NCBI RefSeq assembly: GCF_910587525.1
Contig: NZ_CAJULS010000026.1
Coordinates: 1-21,053 of the forward strand
DNA: 21,053 nucleotides
DNA from: an uncultured Oscillibacter sp.
GTDB lineage: Bacteria > Bacillota > Clostridia > Oscillospirales > Oscillospiraceae
Direction: 5' to 3'
The notes under the pieces are model-generated. The model saw only the letters and a program-made list of their open reading frames with translations, was not told where the DNA came from and made no database searches. Shown here piece after piece: positions 5,736 through 13,093 of this stretch. Numbering within the stretch: position 1 is the first letter of the stretch; each line of letters starts with the position of its first letter. Both the position numbers and the translations under genes were made by a program.

Positions 5736-6208
5736 ATATTCACAGAGAAGTGAATAATACAAATTGTATATATGAAGGATTTCCTGCGTTTTAATTTTTG
5801 GCGGTTTGTCAGCTTTACAGGAATTTTGAAGACACTTTTCGGAAAAAGTCGAAAAAGCCAGAGGAGATTCTCCTGAAAATTTCGCCGGAATTCCCATTAT
5901 TTTTGGCTTTCCCGGCAGAAAATTTTCAAATTCAAAGAAAATCTAGATTTACATAATGTCGAAAATAATATTCTTCTACAAGGAGTTATTCACATTTTCC
6001 ACGGAGTTTTCCACACAGGTAAAACCGTTGTGCTACAATGGATATACAAATTATATCCGTTTTTTTGAATTCCCGTCAATGAAGTTTTCACTTTTTCTAA
6101 AGTCTGCTTTTACTTTACATAAAACATATTGAGATTGTAGATTTTCATTTCGGCCACTTGATTTTTGATAAAGGCCGCCCTCACTATACAAAAAATACTG
6201 GCATATCC
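5736..6208. other. AT-rich gene-free island with DnaA-box-like sequences
   Basis: This stretch is strikingly AT-rich against GC-rich neighbours and holds no credible gene. Three same-direction DnaA-box-like nonamers are clustered: TTATTCACA (5986-5994), which fits TTATNCACA, then TTTTCCACG (5995-6003) and TTTTCCACA (6007-6015). An opposed pair lies at 5736-5757: ATATTCACA (5736-5744) and, on the other strand, TTATTCACT (5757-5749). Short palindromes include ACTTTT-CGGA-AAAAGT near 5835 and AGGAGA-T-TCTCCT (5862-5874). The composition resembles a replication origin or DnaA-regulated region, but neither dnaA nor dnaN is adjacent, so function is open. Confidence 0.45.
6040..6066 (+). terminator. 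AT-rich hairpin followed by seven T residues
   Basis: GGATATA (6040-6046) pairs perfectly with TATATCC (6052-6058) around CAAAT, and G plus seven T residues follow (6060-6066). On the plus strand this has the form of a weak intrinsic terminator, yet no plus-strand gene precedes it. It could end a short unannotated RNA arising from the AT-rich island, or be a protein-binding palindrome. Confidence 0.4.
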
Positions 6209-6257
6209 AAAAAAAGGAAGTCCCTCGTGCCTCGCCTGCAAAACACGAAGGGCCTCC
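6209..6257 (-). terminator. Terminator of the polA-tsaD operon
   Basis: On the minus strand GGAGGCCCTTCGTG (6257-6244) pairs with CACGAGGGACTTCC (6229-6216). The stem has 14 positions with two G-U pairs and one mismatch, and seven T residues (6215-6209) follow. It lies 36 bases beyond the tsaD stop and is the only strong terminator of the five-gene unit. Confidence 0.88.
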
Positions 6258-6292
6258 ATATGATATCTCTGCTGCATATTCGCCGCCCTTAG

Positions 6293-7318
6293 TCAAAAAA
6301 CGCAGGGGGGCGCCTCGGAAATGTCCCGGGTGGCGTAAGCATTCAGCTCCATGCCCGCCGTATTTCCCGCCAAATACTCGTAATAGCCCTGGGCGCCGAT
6401 CATAGCGCCGTTGTCGCCGCACAGGGACAGCGGCGGCAGATACAGCCGGCAGCCCGCCTCCCGGCAGGCACGCTCCAGACTGGCCCGAATGATGGAGTTG
6501 GCTGCCACGCCGCCGGCGGCCACGATGGTTTTGCGGCCCGTCTTCCGGGCGGCCTCCATGGTCCGGGGTACCAGCGTGTCGCTGACAGCCTGGGTGAAGT
6601 CCCGGGCCAGAGCCGCCCGGTCCAGCTCCTCTCCCACCTGCTGGGCGTGGTGGGCCAGGTTTACCACTGCCGTCTTCAACCCGGAAAAGCTCATGTCCAG
6701 GGGCGCACCGTCCACCTGGGCGTGGGGCAGGGCGTAGACGCCGCCCTGGGACTGCTGTGCCAGTTGGTCTATGGGCTTTCCGCCGGGGTAGCTGAGGCCC
6801 AGCACCCGGGCTGCCTTGTCAAAGCACTCCCCCGCCGCGTCGTCCCGGGTGGAGCCCAGGATTTCCATATCCGTGTAGTCCCGCACGTCCACGATCAGCG
6901 TGTTGCCGCCGGAGATGGCCAAAGTCAGGAAGGGGGGCGCTAAGTCCGGGAAGGCGATGTAGTTGGCGGCGATATGTCCCCGGATGTGATGGACGGGAAT
7001 CAGGGGCACCCCCAGGCCGAAGGCTGCGGATTTGGCAAAGCTCAGCCCCACCAGCACCGCGCCGATGAGTCCGGGGGCGTAGCTGGCGGCCACGGCGTCA
7101 ATATCGGCCCGGGTACAGCCCGCCTGCGTCAACGCCTGCTGTGCCAGGGCGGCGATGACCTCCACGTGCTTCCGGGAGGCAATCTCCGGCACCACGCCGC
7201 CGTAGAGGGCGTGCATATCCGCCTGGGAGGCGACAATATCGGACAGGACCCGCCGTCCGTCCTCCACCACCGCGGCTGCAGTCTCGTCACAGGTGGACTC
7301 AAAGGCCAATATCTTCAT
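6293..7318 (-). CDS. tsaD: tRNA N6-threonylcarbamoyladenosine transferase TsaD
   Basis: A 341-residue Kae1/TsaD enzyme. With TsaB and TsaE it transfers the threonylcarbamoyl group from threonylcarbamoyl-AMP to A37 of ANN-decoding tRNAs in the cytosol. Visible family features are LAFESTCDETAAAVV at the N terminus, metal-binding H111 and H115 in HHIRGH (the same numbering as in E. coli), the nucleotide-binding SGGNT near residue 136, GECFDKAARVLGL, and AAGGVAANSIIR. Length and start are as usual for the family. The ATG (7318-7316) overlaps the rimI stop as ATGA, so it is translated by coupling as the last gene of the polA operon. rimI-tsaD pairing is widespread in Firmicutes. tsaB, often adjacent, is absent here, and tsaE is not seen either. 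Confidence 0.97.
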   Translation of the reverse strand: MKILAFESTCDETAAAVVEDGRRVLSDIVASQADMHALYGGVVPEIASRKHVEVIAALAQQALTQAGCTRADIDAVAASYAPGLIGAVLVGLSFAKSAAFGLGVPLIPVHHIRGHIAANYIAFPDLAPPFLTLAISGGNTLIVDVRDYTDMEILGSTRDDAAGECFDKAARVLGLSYPGGKPIDQLAQQSQGGVYALPHAQVDGAPLDMSFSGLKTAVVNLAHHAQQVGEELDRAALARDFTQAVSDTLVPRTMEAARKTGRKTIVAAGGVAANSIIRASLERACREAGCRLYLPPLSLCGDNGAMIGAQGYYEYLAGNTAGMELNAYATRDISEAPPCVF

Positions 7319-7809
7319 GGACGCACCTCCTCTCCCGCCTCCGCCGGGGCGGCGGAAAACTCCCGGGTCATGATGACGGCGTCCTCCCGGGGATGCTCGT
7401 AGTAGTTCTTTCGCCGTCCCACGCTGCGGAAGCCCCGGCTGCCGTAGAGGGCGATGGCGTCGTAATTGGAGGCGCGGACCTCCAGGGTCAAAAAAGCCAG
7501 GCGGTTCCCCTGGGCAAAGTCCAAAAAGACCTGCAGAAGCTGGCTGGCCACACCCCTGCGGCGGCAGTCCGGCCGCACGGCGATGTTGGTGACCGTGCCC
7601 TCGTCCAAAATCACCTGCAATCCGGCGTAGCCCGCCACCTGACCCTCGCTGTCCAGGGCCACCAGGAAGGCGGAGAGGCCGTTGTCCAGCTCTGCCGCCA
7701 GGAGACTCCGGGACCAGGGGTCTGAGAAGCAGATCCGCTCCAGGGCTGTCACCGCGTCCAGATGATCCGCCGTCATGGGGACGATGCGCACACGCATATT
7801 CTCACTCAT
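7315..7809 (-). CDS. rimI: Ribosomal protein S18 alanine N-acetyltransferase RimI
   Basis: A 164-residue GNAT acetyltransferase. Residues 5-150 carry the RimI pattern: FSDPWSRSLLAAELDN, then the acetyl-CoA loop VRPDCRRRGVASQLL, then LEVRASNYDAIALYGSRGF and YYEHPREDAVIM. These segments are diagnostic of RimI, which acetylates the N-terminal alanine of ribosomal protein S18. The start ATG 7809-7807 overlaps the stop of the upstream membrane-protein gene as ATGA, with AAAGGAAA before it. An internal ATG at 7797 would give a 160-residue protein and cannot be excluded. Its stop in turn overlaps the tsaD start by 4 bases. The last dozen residues (AAPAEAGEEVRP) are an unconserved tail. Confidence 0.93.
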   Translation of the reverse strand: MSENMRVRIVPMTADHLDAVTALERICFSDPWSRSLLAAELDNGLSAFLVALDSEGQVAGYAGLQVILDEGTVTNIAVRPDCRRRGVASQLLQVFLDFAQGNRLAFLTLEVRASNYDAIALYGSRGFRSVGRRKNYYEHPREDAVIMTREFSAAPAEAGEEVRP

Positions 7810-8291
7810 ATATTCGTTTCCTTTCTGATCTCCCGCCTGTGGCGGAGGTGGATGCCGATGTGCCCCATGCCCAGGACCGTCACGCCCAGGAGCATCCAGA
7901 CGACCCGTCCGTAGATGCCCAGCAGGAAAAAGGCCGCCACCGGCAGCGAGGCCCCCGCCACGGGGACGCCCAGCAGGCTGGAGGTGAAATCCGCCATGGT
8001 CCGTGCACTGCGGAAGTACCGGAGCCACCAGAGCTCGTACAGGACCATCAGCGCCGCCGCCCCGATGAGCCACCAGGACCAGGGGGTCCAGGGGCGGAGA
8101 TTAAAGTCCTGAAAAACCAGCGCGGCGCAGGTGGTCCACACCTGCCCCGTCCGCTCCAGCGCCAGCAGAGAGCGGCTCTCCACCGAGGGATCGTAGTCCC
8201 GGGGCCTGCAGCGGGTCCACAGCAGGTTGGGGACCAGCAGGCACAGCAGAAAGATAGCGCCCACATAGGAAAAACCAAAGGTCCCCATCAT
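7806..8291 (-). CDS. Unknown four- to five-helix membrane protein
   Basis: A 161-residue integral membrane protein that I do not recognise. Hydrophobic segments are near residues 7-25 (VGAIFLLCLLVPNLLW), 48-62, 73-91 (WWLIGAAALMVLYELWWLRY) and 105-146 (two spans, ending GVTVLGMGHIGIHL). The C-terminal tail HRRREIRKETNI is basic. The motif TRCRPRDYDP follows the first helix. It starts at ATG 8291, where the upstream gene's TGA overlaps as ATGA, and its own stop overlaps rimI the same way. Placement between polA and rimI suggests co-expression with housekeeping genes, but no function follows from that. An alternative second ATG lies at 8288. Confidence 0.75.
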   Translation of the reverse strand: MMGTFGFSYVGAIFLLCLLVPNLLWTRCRPRDYDPSVESRSLLALERTGQVWTTCAALVFQDFNLRPWTPWSWWLIGAAALMVLYELWWLRYFRSARTMADFTSSLLGVPVAGASLPVAAFFLLGIYGRVVWMLLGVTVLGMGHIGIHLRHRREIRKETNI

Positions 8292-8440
8292 GGAGCGTCC
8301 CCCTCGGAGATCCGCTGCGCCAGCCGGGCGGCGCAGTAGTCCCGGGCGTCCTCCAGAATACTCCGCCGTCCGCCCTCCCGGGAAAAGCCGCCGTTTTCAC
8401 CCCGGGCCAGATTCTCCTCAATGAGCGCCATGGCCCGGGG
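8288..8440 (-). pseudogene. Displaced C-terminal tail of the frameshifted polA-downstream gene
   Basis: After the out-of-frame stop at 8418, the alternative frame continues as RAMALIEENLARGENGGFSREGG...ISEGDAP and ends at 8288. That stop overlaps the next gene's start as ATGA, exactly like every other junction in this operon. Removing one base from the six-G run at 8437-8442 (six C on the coding strand) joins the two parts into one 222-residue protein. The break is therefore a one-base expansion of a homopolymer: a sequencing or assembly error, a phase-variable tract or a recent mutation. Confidence 0.8.
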
Positions 8441-8957
8441 GGTAGTTCTCCTCGCAGAGAAGGCAGAGAATGATCCCCAGGACTTTAGGCCGCTCCTCCG
8501 CCTCCAGCCGGGTTCGGTAGGCTGCCAGATCCGGAAAGGTGTTCTCCGCCGCCAGGGCCTCCGCCCGGTCAAAGACAGCCTCCACGGCGGATTCCGGGTC
8601 CTCCGGCCCGGACAGGCGCTCCTGCCAGGCGGGGAGCCACAGGCCCCGGGCCGTAAACGCGCCCCAGACATGGAAGCTGAAGGGCTGCTCCGCCGCCTCC
8701 TCCGCCATGTGGAATACCTTCCAGTACATCTCGTCCAGCGCCGGGGGCTTGCAGTAAAAATTGGCCTTCAGGATATGGCTGTCAAAGGCAGAGGGCATCA
8801 CGATCAGTACGTCCAGCAGGTTGTCCCGCACCCGGTACTGATGTCCCCGAACGGTTTTCCACCCCCGCCGCTTCCCGATCTCCCTGCAGGCTTTTTCTAT
8901 GGCTTTTTTCAGGAGCTTTTCCTGCTCCCGAATCATCTTCTGCTCCTCTCTTGTCAT
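8418..8957 (-). CDS. Unknown protein downstream of polA, frameshifted near its 3' end
   Basis: A 179-residue reading frame as sequenced, 222 residues if the homopolymer break at 8437-8442 is repaired. I do not recognise the family. It starts MTREEQKMIREQEKLLKKAI with a charged helix, then GWKTVRGHQYRVRDNLLDVLIVMPSAF, a beta-rich stretch, and a helical C-terminal half with EDPESAVEAVFDRAEALAAE. There is no signal peptide or membrane span, so it is probably cytosolic. The ATG (8957-8955) overlaps the polA stop as ATGA, with AAAGGG just upstream inside polA. Conserved coupling to polA would suggest a housekeeping role, but no catalytic motif is visible. The final residues before the stop (PPGHGAH) are frameshift product, not native sequence. 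Confidence 0.7.
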   Translation of the reverse strand: MTREEQKMIREQEKLLKKAIEKACREIGKRRGWKTVRGHQYRVRDNLLDVLIVMPSAFDSHILKANFYCKPPALDEMYWKVFHMAEEAAEQPFSFHVWGAFTARGLWLPAWQERLSGPEDPESAVEAVFDRAEALAAENTFPDLAAYRTRLEAEERPKVLGIILCLLCEENYPPGHGAH

Positions 8958-11620
8958 CCCTTTGCCTCCAGCCAGTTTTTCCCCCAGTGGGCCTCCGCCG
9001 TCAGCGGGACGGAGAGGCGGACCACATTCTCCATCTCCTCCTCCAGCAGCTTTGCCGCGCGCTCCGCCTCGGCCTCGGGACACTCCACAATCAGCTCGTC
9101 GTGGACCTGGAGCACCAGTTTTGCCTCCAGGCCCTCGGCTTTCAGCCGTTTCCACACGGCAATCATGGCCAGCTTCATCACGTCCGCCGCCGCGCCCTGG
9201 ATGGGCATATTCAGCGCCACCCGCTCCCCGAAGGACCGCAGGCTGAACTTGGAGGATTTCAGCTCCGGCAGGTCCCGCCGCCGGTGGAAGAGAGTCTCCA
9301 CGTAACCGGCCTCCCTGGCCTGGGACACCACCCCGTCCATATACCTCCGCACGCCGGGAAAGGCGGCGAAGTAGCCGTCCATATAGGCCTTGGCCTCCGC
9401 CGTGGTGACGCCCAGGTCCTGACTGAGAGAGAAGGGAGAGATGCCGTAGACAATGCCGAAGTTTACCGCCTTGGCGCCGCGGCGCATCTCCTGGGTCACT
9501 TCGGCCCGGTCCACATGGAACACCTTGGCGGCGGTCTCAGCGTGGAAGTCGCCCCCTGCCAGAAAGGCCGAGCGCATGGCCTCGTCTCCAGAGACGTGGG
9601 CCAGCAGCCGCAGCTCGATCTGAGAGTAGTCCGCGTCCACCAGGACGCAGCCCTCCGCCGGGACGAACATCTTCCGGATCTCACTGCCCAGGTCCGTGCG
9701 GGTGGGAATGTTCTGGAGGTTGGGCTCTGTGGAGCTCAGCCGCCCCGTGGCGGTGACGGTCATCTGAAAGCTGGTGCGTATCCGGCCGTCCGCGTCCAGG
9801 GCCTTCAAAAGGCCGTCGGCATAGGTGGATTTCAGCTTGGCGTACTGGCGGTACTCCAGCACCGCCCCCACGATGGGGGCCTCGTACCGGAGATTCTCCA
9901 GCACGTCGGCGTTGGTGGACCAGCCGGTCTTGGTCTTCTTGCCGTGGGGCAGGCCCAGCTTTCCGAAGAGGATCTCCCCCAACTGCTTGGGGGAGTTGAT
10001 GTTGAATTTCTCCCCGGCCAGGTCATAGATGGTCTTTTCCAGCTCCGCCGTCCGGGCGGCCAGCATCCCGCCGAAATCCGCCAAGGCCTTTCGGTCAACC
10101 CTGCAGCCCGCCAGCTCCATCTCCGCCAGCACCCGGCACAGGGGCAGCTCGATCTCCGTGAACAGCCGTTCCATGTCCTTCTCCCGGAGCTTTTCGCCCA
10201 GGGTCTCCCGCAGGGCCGTCACGGCAGAGGTATGGCTGTACAGCGACGCGGCCACCTCCGCCGTCTCTCCCAGGGGGGAGAAGGCATTCGGCTCCAGGTA
10301 GAGGGCCCCCGGCAACTCCTCGTTATAATAGGAGACAAACAGCCGGGGAAGGTCGTAGCTTCCCGCGGTGGCGTCCAGCAGGTAGGCCGCCAGGGCCGTA
10401 TCAAAGACGAAGCCCTCCGCCGGGAGGCGGTTTTCCAGCAGGACCCGCATCAGGTCCTTGACGTTGTGAGCCGCCTTGGGGATGTCCGCTGAAAAGAGAG
10501 CCGCCAGCAGGGCGTTCCAGTCTCCCCCGTACCGGGAGAACCGCAGGTCTGCCAAGAGCGCGCTGTCCGGCCCGGTCCGGCACTCCACCGCCAGCACCTG
10601 GAGATCCGGCAGGGCGGTGACGGACACGCACTCCACCTCCCGCCACAGCTCCAGCAGCTCCGCGGCCCGGGCCGGGTCCGCCACCTGCTCCACAACGGCG
10701 GCAAAATCCGCCTTCTCCGCCGCCGGGGCGGCCTCCGGCGTCAGGCCGAACTTCTCAATCAGCTTGGCAAATTCCAGCTTCAAAAACAGAGGATAGGCCG
10801 CGGGGCCGGGGGATTTCACCAGATTGTCTTCCGGGGCGAACTCCAGCGGCGCATCGGTGACAATGGCGGCCAGCCACTGGGAATGGCGGGCGGCCTCCTC
10901 CCCCTCCGCCAGTTTTTTGACAAGGCCCGGCTTGGCGGGGGTCTCCGGCGCGGAGAGGATGTCCGGCATCTGCGCATACAGGCGGCCGATGGAGCCGTAC
11001 ATCTGGATCAGGCCCATGGCGGTCTTCTCCCCCACGCCCTTGACGCCGGGGATGTTGTCGGAGGCGTCTCCCATCAGGGCCTTCAGGTCAATCATGTGGA
11101 TGGGGTCAAAGCCGTACTGCTCCCGGAAGGTCTCGGGAGTCATATCCCTGGTGGTGGTCTGGCCCATACGGGTGGAGACCAGCTTCACTTTGGTGTGGTC
11201 CGTAATCAGCTGGAGGCTGTCCCTGTCCCCGGTGACCACCACGCACTCCCAGCCATCGGCTTCGCATTTGCGGGAGATGGTGCCCAGCAGATCGTCGGCC
11301 TCCCAGCCCGAGAGCTCGTAGCGGGGGATGTTCAGCGCGTCCAGCACCTCTTTCAAAACCGGCATCTGCATCCGCAGCTCCTCCGGCATGGGCTTGCGGG
11401 TGGCCTTGTAGGCCGCGTCCGCCGTGTGGCGGAAGGTGGGGGCGTGAACGTCAAAGGTGACGCACACCGCGTCGGGGCGCTCCTCCCCCGTAAGCCGCAA
11501 AAGGGTAGTGAGAAAGCCGAAGACGGCGTGGGTATAGAGTCCGTCCCGGGTAGTCAGGGGCCGGATGCCGTAGTAGGCCCGGTTGATGATGCTGTTTCCG
11601 TCAATGGCCATCAGTTTCAT
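8954..11620 (-). CDS. polA: DNA polymerase I
   Basis: An 888-residue enzyme of normal family length, used for Okazaki-fragment processing and repair. The N-terminal 5'-3' exonuclease (FEN) domain, residues 1-290, shows MAIDGNSIINRAYYG, the metal-site stretch VVTGDRDSLQL and the helix-hairpin-helix GDASDNIPGVKGVGEKTA. The middle domain, about 310-490, lacks the acidic exonuclease motif: around residue 330 it reads VSVTALPDLQVLAVE rather than a DxE signature, so proofreading is probably lost, as in Bacillus and Thermus enzymes. The polymerase domain has motif A DADYSQIEL (D at about 662), motif B RRGAKAVNFGIVYG and motif C VLQVHDELIVE. ATG 11620 has GGAGG 8 bases upstream and its own promoter. 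The stop overlaps the next gene as ATGA. An 86-codon stop-free extension upstream contains the promoter and is not coding. Confidence 0.97.
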   Translation of the reverse strand: MKLMAIDGNSIINRAYYGIRPLTTRDGLYTHAVFGFLTTLLRLTGEERPDAVCVTFDVHAPTFRHTADAAYKATRKPMPEELRMQMPVLKEVLDALNIPRYELSGWEADDLLGTISRKCEADGWECVVVTGDRDSLQLITDHTKVKLVSTRMGQTTTRDMTPETFREQYGFDPIHMIDLKALMGDASDNIPGVKGVGEKTAMGLIQMYGSIGRLYAQMPDILSAPETPAKPGLVKKLAEGEEAARHSQWLAAIVTDAPLEFAPEDNLVKSPGPAAYPLFLKLEFAKLIEKFGLTPEAAPAAEKADFAAVVEQVADPARAAELLELWREVECVSVTALPDLQVLAVECRTGPDSALLADLRFSRYGGDWNALLAALFSADIPKAAHNVKDLMRVLLENRLPAEGFVFDTALAAYLLDATAGSYDLPRLFVSYYNEELPGALYLEPNAFSPLGETAEVAASLYSHTSAVTALRETLGEKLREKDMERLFTEIELPLCRVLAEMELAGCRVDRKALADFGGMLAARTAELEKTIYDLAGEKFNINSPKQLGEILFGKLGLPHGKKTKTGWSTNADVLENLRYEAPIVGAVLEYRQYAKLKSTYADGLLKALDADGRIRTSFQMTVTATGRLSSTEPNLQNIPTRTDLGSEIRKMFVPAEGCVLVDADYSQIELRLLAHVSGDEAMRSAFLAGGDFHAETAAKVFHVDRAEVTQEMRRGAKAVNFGIVYGISPFSLSQDLGVTTAEAKAYMDGYFAAFPGVRRYMDGVVSQAREAGYVETLFHRRRDLPELKSSKFSLRSFGERVALNMPIQGAAADVMKLAMIAVWKRLKAEGLEAKLVLQVHDELIVECPEAEAERAAKLLEEEMENVVRLSVPLTAEAHWGKNWLEAKG

Positions 11621-11654
11621 GGGGAGAACCTCCAGTGCTTCCATAGATTGTAAT

Positions 11655-11683
11655 AGTATACCCCAGATCAGGCGGCGGCGCAA
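11655..11683 (-). promoter_or_regulatory. Promoter of the polA operon
   Basis: On the minus strand TTGCGC (11683-11678), a 17-base spacer and TATACT (11660-11655) lie 35 bases before the polA start codon. It appears to be the only promoter for the five coupled genes down to tsaD. Confidence 0.8.
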
Positions 11684-11898
11684 CGGCGAAATGGGAAAAG
11701 GGCGCGAAGCGCAGGTAAAAGTTTCGCCAGCCTTTACAAAGGCTTCGGGGACCGAGGGCAAGCCCAGGGGCGCGCCCCGCAAGGCGCGAGCTTCCCTTTT
11801 AGCACCGTAAAACCCAGCGGCTGAGCGCACCTTTGCCGCCCGAAGGGTTGTAAACAGCGTCCCTCGTCCCCCATACATTTTATTTTATGTGCCTGCTC
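11684..11898. other. Palindrome-rich intergenic stretch upstream of polA
   Basis: About 215 bases lie between the polA promoter and the terminator of the upstream lipoprotein gene. No gene is credible here. It holds the near-perfect palindrome AGCCTTT-AC-AAAGGCT (11729-11744), the perfect 12-base palindrome GGGGCGCGCCCC (11767-11778) and adjoining GCGC-rich pairs. Its base pattern differs from both flanking coding sequences. It could be a copy of a dispersed extragenic element; only a genome-wide search could tell. Confidence 0.4.
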
Positions 11899-11926
11899 AA
11901 AAAAGAGGAGCCGCTTTCGCGGCTCC
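11899..11926 (-). terminator. Terminator of the PhnD-like lipoprotein gene
   Basis: A perfect 8-bp stem, GGAGCCGC (11907-11914) with GCGGCTCC (11919-11926), has a TTTC loop and is followed on the minus strand by TCTTTTTT (11906-11899). It lies 14 bases past the lipoprotein stop. The plus side carries four T residues. Confidence 0.88.
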
Positions 11927-11940
11927 TTTTGGTGTTCTTG

Positions 11941-13053
11941 TCAATCCGCCGTATGGCCCTCCAGGGTCAGCAGGCGGCGGGTGGCGTCCAGGTCCTTGTC
12001 CTCCGCCCAGCCGTAGCGGTACGGGCCGAAGACGTCCTGACACAGCATCCGGGTCTCCCGGTCGCAGCCCTCTCCCGAAAAGAGGGGAGTGCCGTCCGCA
12101 TTGGTCTGGGTGCCGTCGTAGAAGCAGAGCTGGGTCAGGGTGAACATCAGCGGGTCTTTCAGGTTCAGCCCCGGGGCGGACAGGTCCTCCCGCTCAGGGG
12201 AAACCGCCAGCACCATGTCGTAAAACCGCTCCGTTTGGCCCAGAGAGAAGACCTTTTCATTCAGGAACTCCGCCGTGTCCCCGTTCCGCGCCGCCGAATC
12301 GCTGTCGTCCCGGGGAAACACGTCGATCTCCCCGGCCTCCGCCGCCTGAATCAGCTGGTCAAAGTCCCCGTATACCGTGACGCGGGAGAGGCTCGCTGTG
12401 GTATTTCCCTCGTAGTTGTCCGCCAGCCACAGGTCCACCGCCCGGCGGCCCGGCAGGGAATCCCGCTCCAGCAGGCCCCAACGGGCGCGGTTCATCTCCT
12501 CCCAGGTGGGCAGGTCTCCCTCCTTGCCGGCCCGGACGGCCAGATTCAGACCGTAGTCCGTGGGGGCGGCGCAGATGGACGCCTGGAAACTCCCGCCGCT
12601 GTCCGTCCACAGAGGGCTCTCATTGGCGCCGGGGCCGGAGGCCAGCAGCAGGACCGCCTCTGTCTCCTGGCCGGCAAAGCCCTCGGCGGGCAGAATGGCG
12701 ATGTCCACAGCGCCCCCGTTCAGTGCCTGTACCGTGGCGGCGGGAGAGGACCCGATGGTAACCTGTATGGTGTCCGTAATAATGGATTGATTTTCCGCCA
12801 GGGTGGACCGCAGGAGCTCCGGAAGCGTTCGGGCGGCCTCCATCAGCCGCTCCGAGCCGAGGCCGCCGCGGCAGATCTCAATACGCAGGATGTCCAGCTC
12901 CAGGGGATTCTCCGGGGAGACTGGGCGGGGTTCCCCGGGCTCCTTCGTCCCGGAAGGCGGGTCCTGTACCGGGTCCGGCGGGGCGTCTTCCCGCCGTCCG
13001 CAGCCGGACAGCAGCAGGGCCAGAGCCAGCAGCAGGGGTAACAGTTTCTTCAT
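11941..13053 (-). CDS. PhnD-like phosphate/phosphonate-type substrate-binding lipoprotein
   Basis: A 370-residue exported lipoprotein. The signal peptide MKKLLPLLLALALLLSGC has its lipobox cysteine at C18, and a Pro/Glu-rich tether to about residue 50 follows. The rest resembles type-2 periplasmic-binding proteins of the PhnD group: repeated helix-strand units, VQALNGGAVDIAILPAEGF near residue 115 (the family's hallmark of a D-I/A-x-L stretch), SGGSFQASICAAPTDYG and ARWGLLERDSLPGRRAVDLWL. These proteins hand an anionic or other small solute to an ABC permease. No permease or ATPase gene adjoins it; it has its own promoter and terminator. It is therefore an orphan receptor, either serving a remote transporter or sensing. 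The start has AAGGAG 6-7 bases upstream. The ligand is unknown. Confidence 0.8.
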   Translation of the reverse strand: MKKLLPLLLALALLLSGCGRREDAPPDPVQDPPSGTKEPGEPRPVSPENPLELDILRIEICRGGLGSERLMEAARTLPELLRSTLAENQSIITDTIQVTIGSSPAATVQALNGGAVDIAILPAEGFAGQETEAVLLLASGPGANESPLWTDSGGSFQASICAAPTDYGLNLAVRAGKEGDLPTWEEMNRARWGLLERDSLPGRRAVDLWLADNYEGNTTASLSRVTVYGDFDQLIQAAEAGEIDVFPRDDSDSAARNGDTAEFLNEKVFSLGQTERFYDMVLAVSPEREDLSAPGLNLKDPLMFTLTQLCFYDGTQTNADGTPLFSGEGCDRETRMLCQDVFGPYRYGWAEDKDLDATRRLLTLEGHTAD

Positions 13054-13093
13054 AGGCGCTCCTTTTCCGCTGAGGGTGTGGTATGATACCTGT

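Noticed and set aside
5640..5897. 85-codon minus-strand frame upstream of the SLH gene
   Set aside because: It overlaps the SLH promoter, leader and start codon and has no SD.
8951..10492. 513-codon plus-strand open frame opposite polA
   Set aside because: It is the antisense shadow of a conserved gene in GC-rich DNA, with His/Gly/Gln-rich translation, no SD and no recognisable domain. The same applies to the frames opposite arcC, tsaD and the phosphatase.
11621..11878. 86-codon in-frame extension of polA
   Set aside because: It contains the polA promoter and palindromes, has no SD, and the family begins at the ATG at 11620.
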